NCBI RefSeq assembly: GCF_042186555.1
Contig: NC_133333.1
Coordinates: 65,844,555-65,908,554, forward strand
DNA length: 64,000 bases
Direction of reading: 5' to 3'
Origin: Aquarana catesbeiana
Taxonomy: Eukaryota; Chordata; Amphibia; Anura; Ranidae
Made by a program: the position numbers and the translations under genes. This document shows positions 1 through 11,278 of the stretch, in pieces; position 1 is the stretch's first letter, and each line of letters begins with the position of its first letter. The notes below the pieces were generated by a model. The model ran no database searches. It had not been told where the DNA came from and was given only the letters and a program-made list of their open reading frames with translations.

Positions 1-19
1 TGGGGAAGACCCGGCTGTC

Positions 20-3000
20 ATGGTGCACGTTGGCACCAATGACAAAGTCAGAGGCAGATCTGCTGGGAATGAAGATGGCGAAAAAGTTAGAGGGGTTTTT
101 AAACTAGGCGATGGGGGGGAGGGTCCAGAGACAGTGATAGCCAGCGCGGAAGATATTCCAGAGGGTAGTATTGGGGGCATTAGTGGTAGGTTAACCAAAG
201 CACAAAAACACAAGGTGAGTATAGTAGCAAGTCCTAGTTGCAATCTTGAAACACCCAATACAAGGACAATATGCGACCGGTCTAAACTATGTGGCATGTT
301 CACTAATGCCAGGAGCATGGCGGACAAGATGGGTGAACTAGAGATACTGTTGTACAAGGAGGATTTGGATTTTGTGGGAATTTCAGAGACCTGGTTCAAC
401 AGCTCTCATGATTGGCTGGCAAACATTCAAGGGTATACCCTATACCGCAAGGATAGAGAGGGTAAAAAAGGGGGAGGGGTATGCCTATATATCAAGAATA
501 ATGTACAAGTGAATGTGAGAGATGACATCACTGAGGGGGCTAGGGAGGAGGTGGAATCTTTATGGGTAGAGCTCCAAAGGGATGAAGCTAAGGGGAAAAT
601 AATACTGGGAGTATGCTATAGGCCCCCTAACCTGAGGGAGGAAGTGGAGACGGATCTCCTATCACAAACTGGATTAGCAGCAAGGATGGGAAGTGTTATC
701 ATAATGGGGGATTTTAATTATCCAGACATAGACTGGGCGGAGGGAACTGCGCATTCATTTAAGGCTCGCCAGTTCCTTAATGTCTTGCAGGACAATTTTA
801 TGGGTCAGATGGTAGACGCACCATCTAGAAATAAAACATTACTAGATCTACTGATTACCAACAATACAGACCTGATAACAGATGTGGAAATACGGGGCAA
901 TTTAGGTAACAGCGATCACAGGTCAATTAGTTTCAGTATAAATCACACAAATAGGAAACATGAAGGGAACACAAAGACACTGAATTTCAAAAGAGCCAAC
1001 TTCCCTAAACTACAAACCTTGCTAAAAGGCATAAATTGGGATAAAATATTAGGAACAAAGAATACGGAGGAGAGATGGGTTTGCTTTAAGAGCATATTAA
1101 ATAAGGGCATTAGCCAATGTATCCCATTGGGTAATAAATTTAAAAGAGCGAACAAACATCCTGGATGGCTTAACTCCAATGTAAAAATGCATATAAAAGC
1201 AAAGGAGAAGGCCTTCAAAAAATACAAGGTTGAGGGATCATCCTCAGCATTCAGAATTTATAAAGAATGCAATAAGAAATGTAAGGGTGCAATTAGGATG
1301 GCTAAGATAGAACATGAAAGACACATAGCGGAGGAGAGCAAAAAAAAATCCCAAGAAATTCTTTAAGTATGTAAACAGTAAAAAAGGGAGGACAGACCAT
1401 ATTGGCCCCATAAAGAATGAGGAAGGACATCTGGTTACAAAGGATGGGGAGATGGCAAAGGTATTGAATGTATTCTTCTCCTCAGTCTTCACGAGTGAAT
1501 CGGGGGGCTTCAGTAACCAAAACTGCAGTGTTTATCCTCATGACACAACACAGGAAGCACCTACATGGTTAACAGAGGACAGAATTAAAATTAGACTTGA
1601 GAAACTTAACATTAATAAATCACCGGGACCAGATGGCTTGCATCCGAGGGTACTTAGGGAACTCAGTCAGGTGATTGCCAGACCGTTGTTCCTAATTTTT
1701 ACAGACAGTCTTTTGACTGGAATGGTACCAGCTGATTGGAGAAAAGCCAATGTAGCACCAATATTTAAAAAGGGCCCAAAAAACATCCCTGGGAATTAAA
1801 GACCAGTTAGCCTAACATCAATAGAATGTAAACTCTTGGAGGGGATGATAAGGGACTATATACAAGATTTTAGTAATAAGAATGATATCATTAGCAGTAA
1901 TCAGCATGGATTCATGAAGAATCGTTCTTGCCAAACCAATCTATTAACCTTCTATGAGGAGGTGAGTTGCCATCTAGATAAAGGAAGGCCCGTAGACGTG
2001 GTGTATCTGGATTTTGCAAAAGCATTTGACACAGTTCCCCATAAACGTTTACTGTACAAAATAAGGTGCGTTGGCATGGACCATAGGGTGAGTACATGGA
2101 TTGAAAACTGGCTACAAGGGCGTGTTCAGAGGGTGGTGATAAATGGGGAGTACTCAGAATGGTCATGGGTGGGTAGTGGGGTTCCCCAGGGTTCTGTGCT
2201 GGGACCAATCCTATTTAATTTGTTCATAAACAACCTGGAGGATGGGATAAACAGTTCAATCTCTGTATTTGCAGACGATACTAAGCTAGGCAGGGCAATA
2301 ACTTCTCCGCAGGATGTGGAAATCTTGCAAAAAGACCTGAACAAATTAATGGGGTGGGCGACTACATGGCAAATGAGGTTCAATGTAGAAAAATGTAAAA
2401 TAATGCATTTGGGTGGCAAAAATATGAATGCAATCTATACACTGGGGGGAGAACCTCTGGGGGAATCTAGGATGGAAAAGGACCTGGGGGTCCTAGTAGA
2501 TGATAGGCTCAGCAATGGCATGCAATGCCAAGCTGCTGCTAATAAAGCAAACAGAATATTGGCATGCATTAAAAGGGGGATCAACTCCAGAGATAAAACG
2601 ATAATTCTCCCGCTCTACAAGACTCTGGTCCGGCCGCACCTGGAGTATGCTGTCCAGTTCTGGGCACCAGTCCTCAGGAGGGACGTACTGGAAATGGAGC
2701 GAGTACAAAGAAGGGCAACAAAGCTAATAAAGGGTCTGGAGGATCTTAGTTATGAGGAAAGGTTGCGAGCACTGAACTTATTCTCTCTGGAGAAGAGATG
2801 CTTGAGAGGGGATATGATTTCAATTTACAAATACTGTACTGGTGACCCCACAATAGGGATAAAACTTTTTCGCAGAAGAGAGTTTAATAAGACTCGTGGC
2901 CACTCATTACAATTAGAAGAAAAGAGGTTTAACCTTAAACTACGTAGAGGGTTCTTTACTGTAAGAGCGGCAAGGATGTGGAATTCCCTTCCACAGGCGG

Positions 3001-3086
3001 TGGTCTCAGCGGGGAGCATTGATAGCTTCAAGAAACTATTAGATAATCACCTGAATGACCGCAATATACAGGGATATGTAATGTAA
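20..3086 (+). pseudogene. CR1 ORF2: endonuclease-reverse transcriptase, one frameshift and one stop
   Basis: The endonuclease domain (about 280-950) shows the FTNARSM start, the SETW motif, GDFN and a terminal SDH. The RT shows KSPGPDGLHP, the LDFAKAFDTVPH motif A, GVPQGSVLGP and an intact FADD box near 2270-2281. The reading frame shifts at an A-run near 1340-1348, which appears one A too long. A TAA at 1797-1799 replaces the aromatic codon of the GN-x-RPVSL motif, and the frame then runs open to 3086. Only two disabling lesions over 3 kb suggest a young copy. It acts in the nucleus by target-primed reverse transcription. Confidence 0.88.
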
Positions 3087-3139
3087 TACTGACACATAAT
3101 CACACACATAGGTTGGACTTAATGGACTTGTGTCTTTTT

Positions 3140-3178
3140 TCAACCCCACCTACTATGTAACTATATGTAACTATGTAA
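3140..3178 (+). repeat. CR1 3' terminal microsatellite
   Basis: Degenerate repeats of ctatgtaa/ctatatgtaa end the CR1 copy. Members of this clade finish with such short tandem repeats instead of poly(A). The boundary with L1-derived sequence is at about 3178. Confidence 0.75.
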
Positions 3179-3788
3179 GAACCGTAGTAGAAGAAAAAAC
3201 CTCCGGATTAGAGGCCTTCCGGAAACGCAAGGTGAAAAAGAGAATTTACAGGATAAAATTGAGGCAATTTTCAAAGACCTGAGGAACCTAAGCGAAGTTT
3301 GCTGCAAACTAAAACCAGATAGAGTGCACAGGATTAGAAAACCAGCGGAAATTAGAGGAGACGCCCCGCACGATGTTATAGTGCGATTCCACAACTATCA
3401 AGACAAAGAGCAGATCAGTTCCAATCTAAGGAAAAACCTGCAAGCAAAGTATGGGGAAACAAGCTTACACATCTTCCAGGACCTGTCAGCAGAAACCCTT
3501 ATTAGGAGAAGAACTTTGAAACCATTACTTGCGACTCTAAAAACGCACGAGATTCAACACTCCTGGGGCTTCCCTGCCTGTTTAATCGGACGTAAGGAAG
3601 GCCGATGGGCTACGTTAAAATTCCCGGAGGAAACACAAAAATTTTGCCAAAGCCTAGGAATTCCACTGATAGAGATTCCGGGTTGGTGGGAGAAAACCGC
3701 CAACCAGGAGCCTACAGGGGAACTAATCACCTGGAAACCAATAACTTCTGCAAAAGAGCATAGGGGTCAAAATGGGCAGAGGACTTAA
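3179..3788 (+). pseudogene. L1 ORF1 (RNA-binding chaperone), C-terminal part
   Basis: The frame encodes NLRIRGLPE near its start, then RVHRIRKPAE, APHDVIVRFHNY and a C-terminal segment with LKPLLATLKTH and WGFPACLI. These match the RRM and C-terminal domains of L1 ORF1 (Transposase_22 family), a nucleic-acid chaperone that coats the L1 RNA. The coiled coil and start codon are missing because of the CR1 boundary. The frame is open from 3324 to the stop at 3788. The family identification is confident; activity is excluded by truncation. Confidence 0.8.
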
Positions 3789-4244
3789 CAAGGACAGAAC
3801 ATAGGCAGAGCTTTGCCCTGCCCTCTTCATTCTTGCTTGGGCAGTGGGGGGATGGGGGGGGCGGTGGCGGTGGTGGGGGGGTGCGTGCGGGAGGGCCGAC
3901 CGGGACAGGTAATCCTCCATACCCAGGGGGAAGTCATCGGGCTTGATTCGACCCCACCCCGAGCTCAACCTCGGGGGGTTAACCGGGGGGCTGGGTGGAG
4001 TTAGAGGGCCACGGTTTTGTGTTGGGCCCATGGGAGGCCAGTTTTTCCCCCAAATGTACGGAGATGGGGAAGGAGGGAGGGGGGTAGGAGGGGACGGGTT
4101 TTGAGGGGGGGGGTGGGAGGAGGGAGGGCCAGGGGGGGAGCAGAAAGGGAGGGGAAGGGGGGTGGGAAAAGGGAGGGGTTCTACAACTAAATGGGTCATG
4201 AGCTTGTACCACAAAGAGAAGCACATTAGTGAGAGTGTGAGGGG
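3789..4244 (+). other. G-rich spacer between L1 ORF1 and ORF2
   Basis: About 450 bp with strong G over C excess and many G4-6 runs on the plus strand. It has no convincing coding potential; long proline-rich frames on the opposite strand are a composition effect. The G-runs could form G-quadruplexes in the L1 RNA, which is an inference only. Confidence 0.6.
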
Positions 4245-7200
4245 ATGTCCAGTTTAAAAATTATCTCTTATAACGTCCGGGGCTTGAATTCCCATGTAAA
4301 ACGTGCTAATATCCTATGTGAATTGAAGTTTTTGAATGCCAAGGTGGCGATGCTACAAGAGACACATTTAAGTATTAGTAAGAATCAAAAAAATTACTGT
4401 AGAGATTTCCCAGTATGGTACTATGGTGACTCACCAATAAAAGGGGCCATAGGAGTCGCCATAGGGTTTGCCAGGGAGACCAGATTTGAATTGGAGGAGG
4501 GGTTAGCCGACCCGGAGGGTCGGTTTCTCTTAAAGGCAAAATCAATGGCCAGAAGCTCTCCCTGGCAAACATCTATGGGCCAAATAGAAACACTTATAGA
4601 AAAGTAATAGGAACTCTGGCAAAATTTGAAGAATTTAAGACTGGAAAGGCTATTATTGCAGGAGACTTCAATATATGTTTAGACCCTGGAAAGGATTGCT
4701 CGTCACATGCCCGGGGGACGGGGGGAGTCTGGGCAGGTAAACTCAAAAAGAAGCTGCAACAGCTTCAGCTGGTGGATGTATGGAGGATCCAGCATGGTGA
4801 CATAAGGGACTACACCTTCTACTCCCCCGTACATGTGACTTACTCGAGACTTGACTTCTTCCTGGTTGAACATAGGCTGTTGGAAGAGGTCATGGAGGCA
4901 GCCATCGGTAACATTACGTTTTCTGATCATGCTCCGGTGAGTCTACAAATAAAAATAGGGGGTACTCATATACAGGGCTCAGGGTGGAGATTGAACGAAG
5001 ACCTGTTACAAGACAAAGATACCTTAAATAGAATCAAGGAAGAACTGGAGTGCTACTTCAAAATAAATATGTCTGGGGAGGTAAATGAGGCCACAGTTTG
5101 GGAGGCCCACAAAGCGTACATCAGGGGCATACTTATGATGGTAGGTACGGAAAAAAAAAAAGATGGAAAAAAGAAAGGTTAGCCCTGATAAAAGAAATCC
5201 AAGAATTAGAGCAACAACATAAAACATCGGGAGGGAAGGAGACTTGGATAAACTTACAAAAAAGAAGAGAAGAGCTGAGGGCTAGTACAGAACAGGAAAT
5301 GCATAAAATTTATAACCTGGTCAAAAAAGATAGATATATCAATGGAAACAAACCAGGGAAGCTCCTCGCCAGGGCCTTGAAAAAAAGAAAACAAGTAATT
5401 TTATAGAAAAAAATTAAGTCCAAATCGGGTGAAATTAAACATAAAACGTGCGAGATCGCGAAAGCATTCCAAGATTTTTATAGTGAGTTGTACGCAATAA
5501 ATGCAAATAACTCACACGAGTCAAATAGACGTAAGCGAGAGGATAATGGAACTTTTTTGAAAGAGGTGAAATTAACAAAAATCACGGAAGACGATAAAGA
5601 CATATTAGAAACCCCTATAACTGAACAGGAACTTAAGAAAGCTTTACAGGATACTTCAAACGGGAAAAGCCCAGGCCCTGATGGGTTGACTGTCCTTTAT
5701 TATAAAAAATTTCAGGAAATATTGATCCCCATAATGTGTTCATACATGAATTGGATAGGGGAAAAGTGGGAGATGAGGAAGGAAGCACTAGAAGCAAGCA
5801 TCGCCATCATTAGGAAAGAAGGGAAAGACAGCATGTTATGCTCCAGCTATAGACCCATTTCTCTCCTGAACGTTGACACGAAGCTATTTGCAAAGATTTT
5901 GGCCGACAGATTGAAAAAGATCATTAATGAGGTCGTCCACTCTGACCAAGTGGGCTTCGTGCCGGGCAGGGAAGGGAGAGATAATGGCATCAAAACATTA
6001 ATGGTGTCCCAGATAATGAAGGACAGGGGAGCCCCAGGACTACTCCTGTCGATGGATGCTGAAAAAGCTTTCGACAGGGTAGACTGGGGCTTCATGTGGG
6101 ACACTCTCGAGGAGATTGGCATTGGAAATAATTTGCTCAGTAGGATAAAAGCCTTATATACCTTCCCCACTGCAAGAGTCAAGGTGAACGGTTCGCTTTC
6201 TGAACCTTTTAAAATGTACAACGGCACTAGACAGGGGTGCCCACTTTCCCTGCTGCTCTTCGTGCTGACGCTGGAACCTTTACTGGCTAGGATAAGACTC
6301 AGCCCGGATATCAGTGGGGTCAAAATTGGGGAAGAAGAGTATAAAATTGCCGCTTTTGCGAACGACGTCTTATTGTACATCACCCGCCCGAGAATCTCCC
6401 TTCAGAACCTACTAGAGACCATCAAGACTTATGGCAGATTATCTAACTTCTGGGTCAACTCAACTAAGTCGGAAATACTGGAAATAGTGGAAGATAAAGT
6501 AGGGCATAAGGCTTATCAAAAGAGTCTCCCATTTATGTGGGGGATAAAAGAGCTTAACTATCTAGGGATTAAAATCTCCCCAGTGAAAGAGACATTGTTC
6601 CAAGCCAATTATATGGCACTTCAGAGATCAGGACTGATTTGAATAAATTCCCGTGCAACCAACTCTCATGGGGAGGCAGGATCAACTTACTCAAAATGTC
6701 AGTTCTCCCAAAAATTATCTATAAAATTCAAATGCTCCCAATTTCAGTTTCACAGAATTTTTTGAATAAAGTGTACACTTTGTTTCTAACGTTTATATGG
6801 AGGGGTAAAAAACCACGAATTAAGTACGCACAATTAGTTAATGACAAGAGGAAGGGGGGGTGGGGGGCACCCGATATCAAAAAATATTATGTAGCTATAG
6901 TTATCTCACGTATTTTAGATTGGGCGAAAAATAAGAAAAACAATGGGTGGAAATAGAGAGTAAAATGAGCGGGGTGCATTTGGGTAAAAATGTGTGGATA
7001 CCACCACAGTTTAGAAAATTAAGCACTAAAACATTGGATATCACTAAACACGCTTTAAATTTATGGGATAAAATACACGATAAGGAGAAATGGGGGTATA
7101 ACTCACCGTTAATTCCGCTTAAGGATAAAGATTATTTTCTGCCGGGGAGGGAAGATTTGTTTGGGAGATGGATACTGAAGGAAGAGGCCCAACTAAAAGA

Positions 7201-8077
7201 CATCATGAGTAAGGGCAAGTTGTGTTCCTACCAGGAGTTAAAAGCAAAAGATAAATGGTTCACCATAGACATGTGAAAGTACAGGCAGTTGAAACATTTT
7301 GTTGATTCACTCCCACAACCAATGAGGTCAATGGAAGATCTTCGCCCCCTCGAAAAAGTGCTACTGGAGAAAAAAGGGAGGGGGGGGAGTGTCTAGGATC
7401 TATAGAATTTTGATCAAAATGGGAGAAGTGGTGCGTCCGATATTCTTTAGGAAGTGGGAGGAGGAACTAGGAAAAAAGATCAGTGATAAGGAGGTGGGGA
7501 TGGTCTTGGGAAGAGTGAACGCTACCTCAGTGAACTATAGGGTATCTGAGATGAATTATAGAATCTTGACGAGAATGTACATCACTCCGGATAGAGTACA
7601 TAAAATATGGAAAGAAGAATCGCAATCATGGCACATATATGGTGGCAGTGCCCGGAAATGAAAAAATACTGGGGGGAGATAAGGAGAATCATATTTGAGA
7701 TCACCAGCAGGAGGATTGCGGATGACTCATGGGTTTGCTTACATCATGGGAGCAACATGCCCACAAAGAAGTATTTGAAATCACTGTTGCCGCACCTCCT
7801 TAATGCGGCTAAAAGTCTTATCCCTAGACATTGGTTGGATAGAAGGAGACCTACAATGCGGGACTGGCTCAACAAAATAGAGGAAATTCACTGCCTGGAG
7901 TACCTGAGATACAGCGAAGGGACAGAGATGAAAGAGTTTGAAGAGACATGGAGAGATTGGGTACAATATAAGTCTTCCCCTCAAGGGGCCGGGGCGTGGG
8001 AGACAGAGCCGGATAACTCACCAAATAGAAATCTAAACATTAATTTGAGTCAGATGTTACACACTCAAACAGGGTAA
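4245..8077 (+). pseudogene. Tx1/L1 ORF2: endonuclease-RT, multiple frameshifts, mutated FADD
   Basis: The start at 4245 gives MSSLKIISYNVRGLNSH, the endonuclease N-terminus. LQETH, AGDFN and FSDHAPVSL follow after a frameshift near 4540-4570. The RT spans about 5600-6600 with KSPGPDGLTV, YRPISLLNVD, DQVGFVPGR, SMDAEKAFDRV and GTRQGCPLS. The catalytic box reads FAND (Asn codon 6361-6363) instead of FADD, so one metal-binding Asp is lost. Further frameshifts occur near 5180, 5400, 6640, 6950, 7270 and 7620. The C-terminus keeps HIWWQCPEMKKYW, but the first two Cys of the CCHC knuckle are missing. Confidence 0.87.
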
Positions 8078-8390
8078 AAGTGCAGGAGGAGGATAGCGAT
8101 AAGTACAGGTCATGACCACTGTGGGAAGAGCTGGTGGGGTAGGCTTGGGGGGGTCGGGTGGGGATTGGTTTCCAAGTGCGAGGGGGGGTAGGACCTAGGG
8201 GTATAAAATGTTTATTCATGGGGGATACTTGTACTTTTGGTTGGCATTATTATTATTCAATAAACGGAAGATGAAAAAAGAGTAAGCCACTATGATGTGA
8301 GATTATTAAGGGATGAGATTGACTTGAAAGTTGAAACAATATCTCCCAAATAAACTCTTTGCTGATGTGGCAAAAAAAAAAAAAAAAAAA
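8078..8390 (+). other. L1 3' UTR and poly(A) tail
   Basis: Non-coding 3' end of the L1. It has G-rich stretches (8140-8190), two AATAAA-type hexamers and a run of about 19 A at 8372-8390 that marks the retrotransposition tail. Confidence 0.75.
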
Positions 8391-8548
8391 GATATGCGCA
8401 TACTAGGAGGAAGGTCCAACGCGTAAGCCACTGGGTTAATCCTGTTTTTTTTTTTTAATCAGATTCTTTATATTTTTATATGCAAAAAAACAATACAAAC
8501 AAATTATCCAAATTGGAGTATAAGAAAGAAAAAGGAAAAAAAAATATA
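8391..8548. other. Short AT-rich gap, possible minus-strand LINE tail
   Basis: Between the L1 poly(A) and the SINE lies 158 bp with a T13 run at 8443-8456, followed by A/T-rich sequence. Read on the minus strand it resembles a severely truncated LINE 3' end with poly(A), but no coding remains, so this is weak. Confidence 0.3.
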
Positions 8549-8778
8549 GGGTTGCTGGTTCGAATCCCAACCACGACACTACCTGCCTGGAGTTTGCATG
8601 TTCTCCCTGTGCCTGCGTGGGTTTCCTCCGGGTACTCCGGTTTCCTCCCAGACTCCAAAGCCATGCTGGTAGGTTAATTGGATCCTGTCTAAATTGTTCC
8701 TAGTATGTATGAATGTGAGTTAGGGACCTTAGAGTCTAAGCTCCTTGAGGGTAGGGACTGATGTGAATGTACAATGTA
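8549..8778 (+). repeat. tRNA-derived SINE, main body (split by Tc1)
   Basis: A perfect Pol III B box (ggttcgaatcc, 8557-8567) sits at the left end. It is followed by the conserved body with TCTCCCTGTG, GGGTTTCCTCCGGGTACTC and CTCCTTGAGGGTAGGGACTG. No A box is evident upstream, so the head is 5' truncated. The element is cut at the TA of 8777-8778 by a Tc1 transposon, and its tail resumes at 20124. It is an old SINE: everything up to 20121 inserted later. Confidence 0.72.
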
Positions 8779-8995
8779 CAGTGGGGACGGAAAGTATTCA
8801 GACCCCCTTAAATTTTTCACTCTTTGTTATATTGCAACCATTTGCTAAAATCATTTAAGTTAATTTTTTTCCTCATTAATGTACACACAGCATTCCATAT
8901 TGACAGAAAAACACAGAATTGTTGACATTTTTGCAGATTTATAAAAAAAGAAAAACCGAAATATCACATGGTCCTAAGTATTCAGACCCTTTGCT
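8779..8995. repeat. Tc1 left terminal inverted repeat
   Basis: A 217-bp arm beginning CAGTGGGGACGGAAAG. Copies of the gtattcagaccc motif occur at the outer end (about 8792) and the inner end (about 8978), which resembles the IR/DR arrangement in which transposase binds two sites per end. Confidence 0.85.
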
Positions 8996-9062
8996 CAGTA
9001 TTTAGTAGACGCACCCTTTTTATCTAATACAGCCATGAGTCTTTTTGAGATAAATGCAACAA
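8995..9062 (-). pseudogene. Tc1 transposase C-terminus, displaced by insertion
   Basis: The minus strand encodes FISKRLMAVLDKKGASTKY followed by a stop at 8995-8997, the standard Tc1 transposase end. It joins directly to the portion at 18766 once the Penelope insert and one copy of its 14-bp duplication are removed. Confidence 0.85.
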
Positions 9063-9442
9063 CAAAAGGAGGCCTATATTACCAAAGAGGTTTCAAAAAG
9101 TACAGTACCATCATCCCAACATGTCAAGATCAAGGAAAAAAGGGAGGGTAAGGCAGTGGCCGCAGTTGCTGCTACTGTCAGCCAGCGTCTCCACCCCCCA
9201 TAGGGGGAAAAAGGGGGACTATTCCGGTACTCGGTGTAGGTATACAATAAAGGTATGGAATAGAAAGAAATATAAAATATTTTTATAAAAATTCACTTTT
9301 AATAGAAACAACGTTCAGAAAAATGCAATATCACAAATAATTGCAATTGTAAACAACAAAAACAACAACACTACATATAACCATAAAAAAAGAAATACCA
9401 CATAGTCTGAACCAGTGGATTCCGCACAATTTTAGATGGCAA

Positions 9443-9509
9443 ATATGTGTGCAACTTTATTTCTCGACCGGTTTCGCGGTTAGCACCGCTTCTTCAGGAG
9501 AACCATATC
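9443..9509 (-). ncRNA. Hammerhead-like ribozyme, left arm
   Basis: On the minus strand the core CTGAAGA is followed by one unpaired A, a 5-bp stem II (GCGGT/ACCGC) with loop GCTA, then GAAA, a palindromic ACCGGT and a GTC cleavage triplet (predicted cut between 9466 and 9465). Stem I pairs TTCTC with GAGAA, and further out ATATG with CATAT. Hammerheads with minimal or dimerising stem III are documented in Penelope-like elements. The extra A before stem II is a departure, so activity is uncertain. Confidence 0.62.
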
Positions 9510-9949
9510 TACAATATGACATAAACAAGGTTTAACATATACAAGCATATGGATATGTGCATATAGGATTATTGCAGCAGAGTTGTTAACAAAATATCAG
9601 AACACTCCATACAAAACATAAAAAATAAGGACAAGCTTACCCATTCAGGAGATTTCTGTGGGCATGCAGGACCCCATATAAATCCCCCTGCGGCGGACAC
9701 AGGGGATGACGGACAGCCTCTGCTAAATAAATATTTGATTAATCGATTATAAATATCACCATACTGTGATATCAAAGGGAGGGGGTTGGTGTGCCAATGC
9801 CAAGTAATTGGAATAACCCAAGATAATGGTGCAAGGAGGGAAATTATGTAGAATTTCTTGGGAAAGTAGAAGGGTGGAGGGGCAGGAAGAAGGGAATGGG
9901 AGGTTGGGAAAGGGGACCAGAGTCACCAAAATTGAACCAGAGAATAGGG

Positions 9950-10192
9950 AAAAAAAGAGGGGGAAGGGGGGGGGTAAAGGGGGAAGGGGGGAAAAAAGGG
10001 GGGAGGGAGGGGGAAGGCAGGGAGAAAGAGGAGGTGACAAGGGGGGAGAAAGAAAGGGGGGGAGGGAGAGGGGGGAGGGAAGGGGGGGAAAAAAGGAGGG
10101 AAGGGAAGGGGGAAGGGGGAGGGGGGGAGGGGAGAGGGGGGGGGGGAAGGGGGGGAGGGGAGGGGGAGGGAAAAGGGGTTGGAAAAGGGGGG
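9950..10192. repeat. Expanded G/A-rich (polypurine) tract, left arm
   Basis: Almost pure purine on the plus strand with G4-8 runs for about 240 bp. The matching place in the right arm (18148-18207) is only about 60 bp. Long open frames here arise from composition and are not genes. Confidence 0.85.
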
Positions 10193-10809
10193 GACCTGTG
10201 GGAAAGGGGAAGAGAAGACTCAGTAAATCCCATCCATGCAGAGGGTTATAAGAATTGTGGAAAAACTGCACACTAACAGTAGTAGGGCTGGCACTCACCA
10301 AGAAGCCATGAGGGACGTTATACTTTCAAGTACCCCTATGCCTGGGGCCGTAAATGCGTCACAAAGAGATCACTATAGCTGAGGGGAAAATTAATATATA
10401 TGGATTACCATACACATTGCAATAAAGTTGTTCTGCAGATGTAAGTAATGGGACAGATAATTGCTATAGAAATCAATCTTATATAAAGAAAAAAGGGTAC
10501 TGAATTAAGTCAGGAAAGAAATAGTGAATTACATTAACTGTATGTAGTAAAACCTTCTCAGAGCTGGAAAGATGCTTGCATTAAGAATTAAAGATTACAA
10601 AGCCATAGATGTAGATATAGGTAGAGTGTCTAACAACCTCTGAGTATACAAGGTTGTACAGTGGGCGCCAGGCAGCGCCACAATCATACATAGACTAGGG
10701 GCACAAAGTGGCAAGCAGCCAGCTAGCAAACGGAGGGAGAAGGAAAACTAACCTTGTGTGGAACGATCCAGAGCTGGCTCAGCGTCCAGAGGCTATCGGG
10801 CTCATACAT

Positions 10810-10965
10810 TGCTGGCCGCTATAAGAGCTCCCCAACCCGGAAGTCAGGGACGGCAAGGTAGGCGGTCCCTGACGTCACCGGGTCTGTTCGCCCGCACTGC
10901 GCAGGTGCACCGACATGTGCTACTGCGCAAGCGCGCGCTTCTGTCAAGGGGAAGCAAGTTCCCGG
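10810..10965 (-). promoter_or_regulatory. CpG-rich candidate promoter, left arm
   Basis: Mirror of the right-arm segment at 17330-17475. It has a TGACGTCA-type CRE, CTGCGCAGG and TTGCGCAGT-like NRF1 half sites, a GCGCGCGC stretch and CCGGAAGT (ETS-like). Its placement upstream of the ribozyme and pseudo-LTR in element orientation would suit an internal promoter. No expression evidence is available. Confidence 0.45.
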
Positions 10966-11278
10966 ACACAGAGACACAAGCAGCACAAAGGCTGCCAGGG
11001 AAAACATGCGTCCGCCGCAAGGAGGAGAATAAAGACCCAACGATTGCCAACAGATCCTGATTAGAAAGGAGGAAATTGTCCTTTTACAGCAATAATTTTA
11101 AAGCAATCATGATAACAAATAATAACACACAAAAAAAGGGGGGCAAAAGCATATAATTGCAATTAATGATAATTACCCATGTCATTAAGCCCAACAGCAT
11201 CAAGGGTGATCACAAGCAGAAAAACATGTTGTGTATTAAGGCATCCTAAAATAAAATCAGTAACAAACCCATAGGGAA

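Larger units (their letters stand above)
1..3178 (+). mobile_element. CR1-like non-LTR retrotransposon, 5' part outside window
   Basis: This is a LINE of the CR1 group. It encodes an apurinic-type endonuclease followed by a reverse transcriptase, and it ends in the short AT-rich 3' repeats typical of CR1 (ctatgtaa units, 3151-3178) rather than a poly(A). Right after it, sequence resumes in the middle of an L1 ORF1, so it appears to have inserted into, or truncated, that element. The first bases encode a VMVHVGTND motif, which belongs to the esterase-like ORF1 protein of CR1, directly fused to ORF2. An internal deletion is therefore likely. The family assignment rests on protein motifs and the 3' tail; the subfamily is not known. 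Confidence 0.88.
3179..8390 (+). mobile_element. Tx1/L1-like LINE, 5' truncated
   Basis: This is an L1-superfamily element with the 3' part of ORF1 (3179-3788), a G-rich inter-ORF region, a complete but broken ORF2 (4245-8077), a 3' UTR with AATAAA-like signals near 8259 and 8350, and a poly(A) tail of about 19 A ending at 8390. The ORF2 sequence style (ISYNVRGLNS start, KSPGPDGL, HIWWQCP C-terminus) matches the Tx1-like L1s common in amphibians and fish. The 5' end is lost at the CR1 junction, so target-site duplications cannot be checked. Confidence 0.85.

Noticed and set aside
3723..4226. Proline-rich frames on the minus strand
   Set aside because: Shadow of the G-rich L1 inter-ORF spacer; no domain and no conserved motif.
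8549..8600. Possible tRNA gene (perfect B box)
   Set aside because: No A box or cloverleaf; the downstream body is a SINE.
9756..10301. Overlapping long frames encoding Pro/Leu- or Gly/Arg-rich proteins
   Set aside because: They arise from the G/A-rich tract; several frames on both strands are open at once and the sequence is low complexity.
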